Source: Caprimulgus europaeus (taxonomy: Eukaryota; Chordata; Aves; Caprimulgiformes; Caprimulgidae). Taken from it: a DNA stretch of 64,000 bases. The notes below the pieces were generated by a model. That model ran no database searches and had not been told where the DNA came from. It was given only the letters and a program-made list of their open reading frames with translations. Each line of letters opens with the position of its first letter. The first letter of the stretch is position 1. The translations under genes and the position numbers were made by a program. This document shows, piece after piece, positions 50,101 through 58,170 of the stretch. Where the stretch lies: positions 13,569,001-13,633,000 of the forward strand of contig OU015541.1 of NCBI GenBank assembly GCA_907165065.1. The letters are read 5' to 3'.

Positions 50101-50865
50101 AGCCAGCTGCCAGAGACTCACCACAGGTAATCCCACGCACCAGCCACCCCCATCCCCTTGTCCCAGGTGTGAGGTGAAGGGCAGTGGTGGAGTCCCCATC
50201 CCTGGAGGGATTTAAGAGTCACAGCACTCCTAAACATAGTGCTTCAGGATGTGGTTCAGTGGGGGAGTTGTCAGTGTGAGGTTAATGACTCGACTCAATG
50301 ATCTTAAAGGTCTTTTCCAGTCTAAGCAGTTCTGTGATCCTGTGAAGGCTGGCTTGTAGCTGGGAGCACAGCAGGAGAGGATCGTAGAGGTGGTGAGAGG
50401 CTGGAGAGGGATGAACTCCCACCACTGCACACGCACAGCGCTCCTGGCAAGTTCCCAAACCTTTCCAGATCTATCCCTCTCCTTGGAAAAGAGGAACTGT
50501 CCCTCTGGGGTCTCTTAGGGAGACACACTCATTAACGGATGGGGTGCGAGTTACAGCCCCCCGGGTCGGTCCTGTGTCAGCCAGGCAGCTTGGTGCTCAA
50601 TGCACAGCAATGCCCATCGCCCGGGGCTCAGCAAAGCCAGGGACGGCAGCCGGCTCCTCCCCGTGCTCCTCTGGCTTTGCTGACTCACCCCCTGGCCGGG
50701 ATCAAACCCGTCCCATGACTCTGCTCTGGCACTTACATCCGAGGCGTTGGGCTCGCCCTCGGTCCGCATCAGCATCCCCTGCAGCAGCGCCGCATCCACC
50801 GCCACCGACGCGGCCTCCCGGATGGCCGGCTGGTCACGCAGGACGTCCTCCCACGGGGCAGCCAT
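41054..50865 (-). CDS. GSS: GSS, glutathione synthetase (complete, 12 coding exons)
   Basis: Twelve exons on the minus strand join to a 474-codon ORF plus TGA, the same length as human GSS. The cytosolic homodimer ligates gamma-glutamylcysteine and glycine using ATP, the last step of glutathione synthesis; it has an ATP-grasp fold. Numbering is collinear with human, and the residues I can place are present: R125, E144 and N146 in [19 protein letters not shown]267 in YREGY, K305 in [13 protein letters not shown]364, E368 and the glycine-rich loop REGGGNNLYG (367-376), then R450, K452 and D458 in [20 protein letters not shown]. The start has a strong Kozak context (gccATGg). Exons in transcript order: 50737-50865, 49173-49318, 47665-47740, 46990-47129, 46707-46823, 46182-46262, 44889-44966, 43531-43597, 42702-42896, 42426-42507, 41910-42099, 41054-41177. 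All introns are GT-AG. Confidence 0.97.
41910..42099 (-). CDS. GSS: GSS coding exon 11 (residues 371-434)
   Basis: Encodes [40 protein letters not shown] and [14 protein letters not shown]; acceptor ttgtcag, donor gtgaga. Confidence 0.97.
42426..42507 (-). CDS. GSS: GSS coding exon 10 (residues 344-371)
   Basis: Encodes [20 protein letters not shown] then KPQREGG, leading into the glycine-rich ATP loop. Donor gtacga is weaker than the others. Confidence 0.95.
42702..42896 (-). CDS. GSS: GSS coding exon 9 (residues 279-343)
   Basis: Encodes [40 protein letters not shown] and [17 protein letters not shown], almost identical to human. Includes ATP-binding K305. Donor gtgagc. Confidence 0.97.
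43531..43597 (-). CDS. GSS: GSS coding exon 8 (residues 256-278)
   Basis: Encodes [20 protein letters not shown] then QQ, including R267; acceptor ttccag, donor gtcagt. Confidence 0.96.
44889..44966 (-). CDS. GSS: GSS coding exon 7 (residues 230-256)
   Basis: Encodes [20 protein letters not shown] then AKRLY; acceptor taacag, donor gtgagt. Confidence 0.95.
46182..46262 (-). CDS. GSS: GSS coding exon 6 (residues 203-230)
   Basis: Encodes [20 protein letters not shown] then ENELWN; acceptor cttccag, donor gtaaag. Moderately divergent from human ([20 protein letters not shown]). Confidence 0.95.
46707..46823 (-). CDS. GSS: GSS coding exon 5 (residues 164-203)
   Basis: Encodes [20 protein letters not shown] then [18 protein letters not shown]; acceptor tccacag, donor gtaagg. 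Confidence 0.96.
46990..47129 (-). CDS. GSS: GSS coding exon 4 (residues 118-164)
   Basis: Encodes [40 protein letters not shown] and RTAAVHG. It carries substrate-binding R125 and Mg-binding E144 and N146. Acceptor ctgtttcag; a closer TTTTTAG 12 bases downstream would lose the conserved SVFLG and is rejected. Confidence 0.96.
47665..47740 (-). CDS. GSS: GSS coding exon 3 (residues 92-117)
   Basis: Encodes [20 protein letters not shown] then EGLAQ; acceptor ctctctag, donor gtacct. Confidence 0.96.
49173..49318 (-). CDS. GSS: GSS coding exon 2 (residues 44-92)
   Basis: Encodes [40 protein letters not shown], then EFLEHTLA; acceptor cttgcag, donor gtaact. Confidence 0.97.
50183..50345 (+). 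mobile_element. CR1 LINE 3' fragment, divergent subfamily
   Basis: GGTGGAGTCCCCATCCCTGG, ACTCAATGATCTTAAAGGTC and the tail TTCTGTGATCCTGTGA mark a CR1 of a third, older type. It lies in the first coding intron of GSS, opposite to GSS transcription. Confidence 0.85.
50737..50865 (-). CDS. GSS: GSS coding exon 1 (residues 1-43)
   Basis: Encodes [20 protein letters not shown] to EPNASD; donor gtaagt at 50736-50731. An acceptor ccccccgcag lies 8 bases upstream of the ATG, so the exon probably spans 50737-50873 and follows a non-coding first exon. Confidence 0.95.
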
Positions 50866-50873
50866 GGCGAGCG

Positions 50874-51358
50874 CTGCGGGGGGCAGAGCAGAGATCACCC
50901 ACCCGGCCCCACAGCCTCCGCACCCCCGTTCCCCACAGCCCCTGCCCGCTCGGCGGCGGGAGCCCGGGAGGGCTGGGGGGAGGGACACAGAGCTCGGTAC
51001 CGGCCCCACCGCCCCGCGCCGGGTGAAGGCGCCTCCACGCCCCGAGTCGAGCCCGCGGCCTGTCCTGCCGGGCCGGGCCGGGCCGAGCCGAGCGCCGCCT
51101 GAGGAGCCGCGCGGCGGGCGGGCGGATGGACAGAGCCCGGGGCCGCGCGTCGGGCAGGGCCGTGCGTGGCCCTCACCGCGGTGCCGGGCACGGGGGCTGC
51201 GCAGGGCCGGACAGCGACACCCTTTCGCCCGGGCCGCCCTGCAGCAGCCGCGACCCGGCCCCGCACCGGGGAGCGGAGCTGGCCTGGCCTGGCCTGGCCT
51301 GGCCTGGCCTGGCCCGTCCCGTGTCCCCCGGCCCGCGGCAGCTCCCGCCGTTCCCTAC
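50874..51358 (-). other. GSS: GSS 5' UTR intron (inferred)
   Basis: Donor gtaggg on the minus strand at 51358-51353 and acceptor cccgcag just upstream of the ATG would remove 485 bp and leave a short non-coding exon starting upstream of 51359, as in human GSS, which has a non-coding first exon. It contains a GGCCT pentanucleotide array. Confidence 0.6.
51281..51313 (+). repeat. (GGCCT)n microsatellite
   Basis: About six and a half perfect GGCCT units, 40 bp downstream of the proposed GSS exon 1 donor (minus strand reading AGGCC). Confidence 0.9.
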
Positions 51359-51592
51359 CTGCTCCCGGCCGCTCCTGCCCGCCGACAGCGCGCGCCCCGC
51401 CCACCAGCGGCCGATTGGACAGGCCTGCCAGCCTCGCCCCGCCCCGGACACAGATTGGCAGCTGAGCTGACCTATCAGCGCGGGGAAACGACACGCCCGC
51501 GTGCCAATGCGGCTGCCCGAGGGTGGGGGGGAGGAGCTGCGGGAGGAGGTGGGGGGGCGGGGGGCGAGGTAACAGTGCGTCACGGGGAGGTG

Positions 51593-51600
51593 TGACGTCA
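51593..51600. promoter_or_regulatory. Consensus CRE TGACGTCA (site 1)
   Basis: Perfect palindromic CREB/ATF site in the GSS CpG island, 13 bp start-to-start from the next one. Confidence 0.75.
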
Positions 51601-51605
51601 CCCGG

Positions 51606-51613
51606 TGACGTCA
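51606..51613. promoter_or_regulatory. Consensus CRE TGACGTCA (site 2)
   Basis: Second perfect CRE, immediately followed by a GC-box-like GGCGGGCGGG. Confidence 0.75.
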
Positions 51614-51767
51614 GGCGGGCGGGAGCAGCGCTGGCGGGGGCAGTGGGGATGTCCGCACCGGGGGGGAGCGGGGCTCAGGCTGATGCAAACCGACCTCCGC
51701 GTGTCGGGGCGACGCTGCTGAGCGGGAACCTGCGGAGAGAAACGTGCAGAGCCATTGTCGGCCATGA

Positions 51768-51775
51768 TGACGTCA
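51768..51775. promoter_or_regulatory. Consensus CRE TGACGTCA (site 3)
   Basis: Third perfect CRE, embedded in the 12-bp palindrome GATGACGTCATC (51766-51777). Confidence 0.75.
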
Positions 51776-52155
51776 TCCCCGCTGAAGGGACGCGACGCCC
51801 TGGGCATCGTCACCCCGAGTGCCCCCAGACCACCCCTGCGGGCTGGAGCAGGGCTTGTCCTGGAGCTGCTGCTGCTGCATCTGCTGCCTTGGCGGGAGCT
51901 GAAGTTCGCCCTTTGCGGGCAGAGGAACTTGCAAGCCCGGCTTTGGAAATCAACCCAAACTGAACCGATATTGGAAACATCCTCACGTTCTCCGTTTCTC
52001 CAGCATCCTCACGGCCCACCTCCCTGCGCTGCGCTGCTCCCACAGGAGCTGTCCAGGGGTGCAGCCCCAGCCCATTGCCAGCTCCCATCACAGATTCCCC
52101 TTCATTGTTGCCAGAGAAGCTGTGAGTGCACCTGGGGGAACATCCCTGACCACGT

Positions 52156-52240
52156 GCCGTGCCGTGCCGTGCTGTGCCATGCTGTGCCATGCCGTGCCGT
52201 GCCATGCCGTGCCATGCCGTGCCATGCCGTGCCATGCCGC
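52156..52240 (+). repeat. (GCCRT)n pentanucleotide array
   Basis: Seventeen units of GCCGT/GCCAT with two GCTGT variants. The last part settles into an alternating GCCATGCCGT dimer. It contains no stop in any frame, which creates the repetitive AWHGMARHG-like ORFs on the minus strand. Confidence 0.92.
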
Positions 52241-54711
52241 AGTAGGAAGGCACTCCCAGGTCCTTGGCAGTCCCCAGGATGCCCTACGGCGCAGTCCAAG
52301 CTGACCTTTTTCTCCCACTCGAGCTGTACATTGGTGCTCAGTGTGTCCCGGTTCATCAGGAGATAGGGTTGCTCTCCGCTCTCCTCTGGGACAGATCCGA
52401 GGCCGGGGGCTGTTCTGTGCCTCCTCAGTCGAGTCCATCTGGTAAATCTCAGGTTTCAGAACAGTTTTGTATGCTTACAGGACATTCATTTCCCAGCAAT
52501 AGGGTTTGAAATGGCAGTGTGATAAATCCAGAGGGTTATCTCTGCAGGAAGGTGTCTGTATTAGGAACAGATAAAATTTGTTTATGTGTGAATAAATCCA
52601 AACCAAACCAGGTCCTTCCTACTTGTTTGTTTAATTCTACGAAGGAACTGTCAGTCCTAACTCACTCTGCCCTTACAATAAGTGTAATAAAATGAAACAA
52701 CCCTAACGTTTGCCACCAAGGTACCATCAACACAAAAACGTAACTAGAAAAAAGATTTATTATCATTGCAAGGCAATCATTGGGGTACCTATTGGAGTAA
52801 TAGAATTATTCAAGCATTTTCACAGCACATTTATGATAGAACTGTGAGGCTCCAACAAAAGCAGTGGGGCTGCATGTGGTTTGCGACCTGCGTTATGAAT
52901 GTTTGAAATCATCGATTGCTGGTGAAGAGGGGGTTGTATGACGCTTGTGTATAGCAGTTGAACACCAGCCTCAGGTCTGCATCTTTATTTGGAGTTAATT
53001 TTTCACTAATGCAGCTTTGGGAGTGGAATGAGTAATTCCATGTATGATGCTCGGATCCTGCAATCACAAAACCAGGAAATTGTGAATTATTTCACTGACT
53101 CCAGTGTGCTCCTCACAGATTCTCATTTTTTCTGTCTACTCTACCACAGGGGATTAGCCTGGACATTTCCTCACATCAGGGAATGAGAGAGGGAAGGGGC
53201 TGGTCTCTAACCTCCTGCTCACAGTGGGACCATCCCGAGCACGAAATCAGAGTGGCTGTAGCTTTACTTAGCCAAGCCTTGAAACCCTTGCAGGATGGAG
53301 ACCTCCCTATGCCCCTGGTGACCTGTCCCAGGGCTGTAAAATGTGTTGCTGGACTGCCTGGGAGGAAGAGCAGATCCTTTCCTCGCTTGGCCACTGACTT
53401 GGTGACTTGTTGCAAGTGACTTTATCCTTTGCCTCAGTTTCCCATCTGCCCTAAGTGCTACCTAAGTCTGGAACTGCACCACCTGCCAAGCCTTGCAGCA
53501 AGCCCTTCACCCCAGAGCCAAGAGTCCCTGACCCATCTCACCTGCAGGGAGGCTGTGGGTGGATAAGGCTGTATATAGACACACACACACATACATATTA
53601 ACATAGAACATGACAGCTGGGGACAGTGCCAGGCTCACACGTGTGCTGCTCGTGCCCTCACCCCACCAAGGGAAAGCCCCAGGCAGGGTGACCCCACTGT
53701 GGGACACATGACAAGGGGGGTGCAAAGGCAGCCCCCGACATGGGGACGTGCCAGCTGGTGGTGGAGGGTTTTTTCCAGCAAGCACTGGGCAATGCCCGAT
53801 GTCACACTCCGTTGCCCTCCATACCTCGCTGGTCACCAGGCCAAGCCGAGAGGCGGCTGGCTCTTTATCCTGTGACCAGCGTCAGGAGCTGGCCAGGTCA
53901 TTGCAAGCCTCTTAGCTCTGCTTTGAGATCTACCTCTGCCATAAAGCTCTGTGGTTACAGCTCTCTAATGCACCCACCTTGTCTCTTTTCTGGACTTGGG
54001 AGTTCTACTGTTTCCTCTCTGCCATCCCTTTGATCAGTAACTGTGGCTTCACACCTTAATTAATACACATCCAGAGGTGAATTTGGAAGTGGACTGGTAG
54101 ATCCAGTCTCATCTTGCTGGAAAACTTCCCTGTGCTGGGAGCCTGTTTAGACCCTGCATGAGGCAAGGGCTGTTCACTCCCTTGTTGGTCAAGGTTTGGA
54201 AGTGAGGAACAAAGTCCAAGAGTTTTAACGATAATTCAGGAAGACAGAGTTTACTCAAACAGAAGCATTTCCCCTCTCAATCCTCAGTCCCTTCTCCTCT
54301 CCATTTCCTCTGAGAGTCTGAGAAAGGGCATAAAAATCTTGAATTTCTGAACAAATGGTCTAGTTTCATTGCAAGTAAGTTGGAAAAAGGTGCTGCCCCA
54401 TCCTTAGGAGCTCCCAGAACGAATGCACACTGCTCTGACTGGGAAAACTCTTTTTATAGAGAGCTCTGGCTTGCCTTTTCTTTCTCTTTTCCAAATTCAG
54501 TCTGGAGAATGAGATCTTTTCAAAGTAATCCAGTAGCCTGGGAAGGATTTGTACATGCAGATAGCCCATAATCTCTGCTACAGCAGGAGAGAGCTACAGT
54601 GCAGCTCAGAGAAGGTTAAATGATAAAAAAATATGGCAGACATGGTAAGTATTTGGCATGTTACATGCAACAAAAGATGAACAACAGCAACTGGGACATT
54701 ATCTTTGTTTG

Positions 54712-54721
54712 CTAAAAATAG
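54712..54721. promoter_or_regulatory. Consensus MEF2 site CTAAAAATAG
   Basis: Exact match to CTA(A/T)4TAG, the binding site of the muscle regulator MEF2, in the intergenic DNA upstream of MYH7B. Functional use is inferred. Confidence 0.4.
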
Positions 54722-55887
54722 AGCCCCGCAAAGTTTAAAGAAAAGCACTTTATACTTGTAAACCTCTCCTCTGGCTGTTAAAGAGCCTTCAGAGATGGGC
54801 TTTGTGGCTTTGGGCTGTCACATCCCCTTTCAAAGCCTGCCCAGGGCTCAGACAATTGAAACTCAATACAACATCAGCCACAACAGGAGGGAATAAATAG
54901 TTCTGACCAGCTCCTGCTTTTCTAATTCATCAGAGCCTGATGTGAATGGGACTTTTGCAGCAGGTACGTCCCCACGTAGCCCCATCCCACACCTGGGATG
55001 CCCATGGCACAGCCCAGGCCCCCCGGCTGCACAGGGCAGGGGCACCCCAGCACCCAGGGCACCAGCAGAGGCACCAGAAAATGAGCAGATGGTTTGCCCA
55101 TGATGCTTCTGAGTTATGCAGGGGCATTTGATACACTGCAGCTGACGGGCCGGTTGCAGAGCTGGGTGCCTGGCTGCCCCTCTGCTCCTTCAGAGAATCG
55201 CTCATCAGCCACACGTGGGCATGCTGGCCTTCCCTGGTACCCTGTAATGGGGGCAAAAAGAGAGAAATCCCTCAATTCTTCTTTGCTCTTCCAGCTGCAA
55301 AGAAACCACTTTAGCCAAGTCTGAGGTTTTGGGCAACTCAGTTGTATCTCAGGATATTTGTGCATTAATGCAGAAACTCATTTGTGCAATAGAGTCGTAC
55401 CAAAGCCATTAACTTGACCCCGCGAGCAAAGGGGATGATGTGATGTTTGGCACCAGCCAAATAAAGACAGAACAATAGGGCTATTTTTGTGGAAGAGAGT
55501 TCAGAAAGCTCCTGGGGGAGCCAAACCCCTCACTGGCCCATCATGCACAAGAGAAACAAGACAGAGCTCTAGCACCCTGGCTTCTCTGGCATATAAATAC
55601 CAGCTTCTACCAGGGCATGAAGGAAATCTATTGTCTCTCAGGCTGCGTTTCGAGGCGAAATGCTCTGGTAAGGCCAGCAATCTGAAATCCCCCACACGTG
55701 TGCCTATTGTTTGAAGTGCAGAACAATTGAAGGGTGCTCTCATGGGCTAAACATAGAAAGGCAGCTGGTGCTGTCCTTTTCCTTGTAGCTGAGAATAAAA
55801 CAATGCCCAAGTATTGTCTGCATTGCCGGAGCGATGACATTGGACTCTCTGCCAAGAGAGCATCTAAAAGATCAATGAAACCCCGAG

Positions 55888-55897
55888 TTATTTATAA
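55888..55897. promoter_or_regulatory. MEF2-like site TTATTTATAA
   Basis: Matches YTAWWWWTAR and lies about 90 bp upstream of a strong TATA box, an arrangement common in muscle promoters. Confidence 0.35.
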
Positions 55898-55988
55898 ATG
55901 GGTAGTGTCATTTCTTCCCCAAAGTAATTTCACTTCCTTAGCTTTTCCACCAGGCCTTTCTGTGCCGCGAAGTAGCCGTGGAGTGAGG

Positions 55989-55997
55989 TATAAATAG
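55989..55997 (+). promoter_or_regulatory. Candidate TATA box TATAAATAG
   Basis: A strong TATA match in CpG-poor DNA, with a predicted start around 56018-56022. Another TATAAATA lies at 55592-55599. It may be a MYH7B distal promoter, but no first exon could be defined. Confidence 0.35.
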
Positions 55998-57879
55998 CAG
56001 TGAGCCAGGCTGTGAGAGAGGCAGCGGGACCGGCTGGTGGAAAACGAAGCTGCCGTGATGAACCTGTGTTTGGCTGCACCTTCACCTCCCCAGGCTGTGC
56101 CCACGCTTCTGCAGCACCAGGGTGGGGACCAGCCATGGATGCTGATCCCCTTCTGCTGTGGGGGAGCCCCAGCAGCTACCACATTGGTTGTGCAAAGACC
56201 CAGCAGCTGGTCCCTCAGGGCCAGAGTCCCACCAACACCAGAACTTGCTTCCTGGGGGTGATTTTAGGGAGGTTTATTTCACCCACTGGTCAACAAACAG
56301 GCAGTAGCACAGGCTACGTGTGTGTGTCCAGCCCAGCTGCTCTGCTGAGTTGCTCAAGGTAATCATTGAGCCCAAACACTGTGGGACAGAACCTTGCTTA
56401 GGGACAGGAAAGCTGCTGTCTGCAAGATGACATCCCACCAGGTCATATCCAGACTAGAGACTGGAAAACTCAAATCAGACTTTCGCTGCAGTTTGGAGAA
56501 AGAAAGTCCCATCTTGTCTGATGGGCCATAGTGAGGTGAGAAGGTCTCCTGTCGTGATGTGAGGACATGCAGGAATATTGCTCCCTCCCAGGTGACACCA
56601 AGCCTTGAAAAAAGTCCAAGCCTACAAGATCCCATGAAGAACTCCCGTGTCTGTTGCTACTCTGTCTTGAACAACTGTCCCTTGTCATGAGATAGACTGA
56701 GCTCGATCGAGCATGAGGCTTGATGACCAAGTGCAGCGGGGAGGACAAGCTGGGCAGTGCCTGAACCCACGGTGAGCAGAAGGCTAGGTCGATGGGCCAG
56801 GAGAGCAGATGAAAAATGATGCAAATCCAGAACAGCAAGGGCACTGCAGGGGCAGATCCTGCACATGGACCGGCAGAACTGTGTCCCAGCTCTGGTTCTG
56901 CTCCGGCTCTGTGCCTCCCTGGCAGGCTCCAAGGCAGCTGTTGGCCATGACTTCAAACAGCTGCTGTGTGCCAGGGTCTGTCCTGGCAGGCCAGCTGCAA
57001 TTGGGGTGCTATTATGTATTCAAATGAACAGAGCAAGATTCTCTTTTCTCTCCTAGTTTTGAAGTACATTGCCAAAACCTCAAGCATCTTCACTGAAGGC
57101 TCACACGTTCCTGTGATTTCTGCAGCGTTCAGTACAACCTTCATTCCTAAACACATGCTTTATGGTGGCAATCCCCAGAAGAAGACCCCTTGAACCTCAG
57201 AGCTGGTAAATTCAAAGCAAACAAATGAAACCTTTACAATTTTCCCATTCTCCAGGTGATTTCACTGTCTCCATGCCCATGTGTGACCTTCCCAGCACTT
57301 GCTTGCACAAATTTCTCACATCAGGTCTCTTCCAGGTACTTTCTCAATCCTGATCCTCATTTGGAGACCCTCTGCATGCAGTATCATCATGCCTGTGCTG
57401 CCCAAGCCTCACGCCGTGGCAAGGTGTGTATCACCACACCAAGGTGCTGATGGCAGCAGCAGCTTCACACATGTTCATGAAGGGTTATAGAGGCAGCACT
57501 TCACCCCCAGCTAAAGGACAGGGGGACCAGCCCTGTCCCCAGGATGGGATGTCCAGGCAGCAGGGAAATCATGGGAAGTGCCCAGGGAGCTGTGAGATGA
57601 GGGGATCCTGTGCTAACCCCATCCCAAGCCTCAAGGGATCATCTGCCCTTTGGGGTCCCTGCAGTGGCATTGCTGCTGCACCCATCTCCTCGAGGTGTGT
57701 GTGGAAAGCTGTGCTGGGGTGGTGGCTGCCGTCTCTCTCACCCTGGTGTGACAGGACTGTGGAGATTTAAGGGTTTGCTTTGGAGGGAGCCTTGCATGGC
57801 CAGGCTGAGCCAGAGGGACGCTGTCAGACTGGCAGCGCTGGCCTGTCACCTCTGCCTGTCTCGCTCTGAGCAGACATTC

Positions 57880-58170
57880 CTGCTTGATGGAAATTTGCCT
57901 GAAATAGCCCCTCCACAGATTGTCTTTATCTAATCAGCCCCTTCGCGCTCCCCTCCAGCGCATTTCAGGGAGCTGATAGCGGGGATATGTTAAGTGTGGA
58001 AACCTCGAGCGAGCTGCCCGACACCGAGAGTAATTCTCCTTCCTGCCACTTATCAGAGCCTGCTAATGGGCTACATTCCTCCTGGGGGTCAGGGAGCAGC
58101 GGGGGGATTACTCCAGAGAGGATGACTGAGACCCTGGCACCCTCCTGGCTCTCCAGGGCTGGACAGGAAC
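57880..58170. promoter_or_regulatory. Possible cis-regulatory module
   Basis: Within 290 bp there are several GATA-type motifs (TTATCT, CTGATAG, CTTATCAG), an exact M-CAT CATTCCT (58074-58080), GCTAATGG and GGATTA homeodomain-type sites, and locally raised CpG. This is a motif-cluster inference only. Confidence 0.25.

Larger units (their letters stand above)
41178..50736 (-). other. GSS: GSS introns between coding exons
   Basis: From 3' to 5' the sizes are 732, 326, 194, 634, 1291, 1215, 444, 166, 535, 1432 and 1418 bp. Only the first coding intron (49319-50736) holds a recognised repeat, a CR1 piece. I saw nothing else in them. Confidence 0.85.
50870..51850. promoter_or_regulatory. CpG island and GSS promoter
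   Basis: Dense CpG and GC-rich DNA covering the GSS start. CCAAT boxes lie on the minus strand at 51414-51418 and 51454-51458 and on the plus strand at 51504-51508, consistent with a GSS transcription start near 51.36-51.4 kb. No TATA box is evident. The promoter may also fire divergently toward MYH7B. Confidence 0.8.

Noticed and set aside
50747..51595. 282-aa and similar ORFs over the GSS CpG island
   Set aside because: GC-rich antisense artefact overlapping GSS exon 1 and promoter; low-complexity Ala/Pro/Arg content and no recognisable domain.
51755..52366. 203-aa plus-strand ORF beyond the GSS promoter
   Set aside because: No family resemblance, and its C-terminal half is the GCCRT repeat. 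Kept only as part of the possible divergent transcript.
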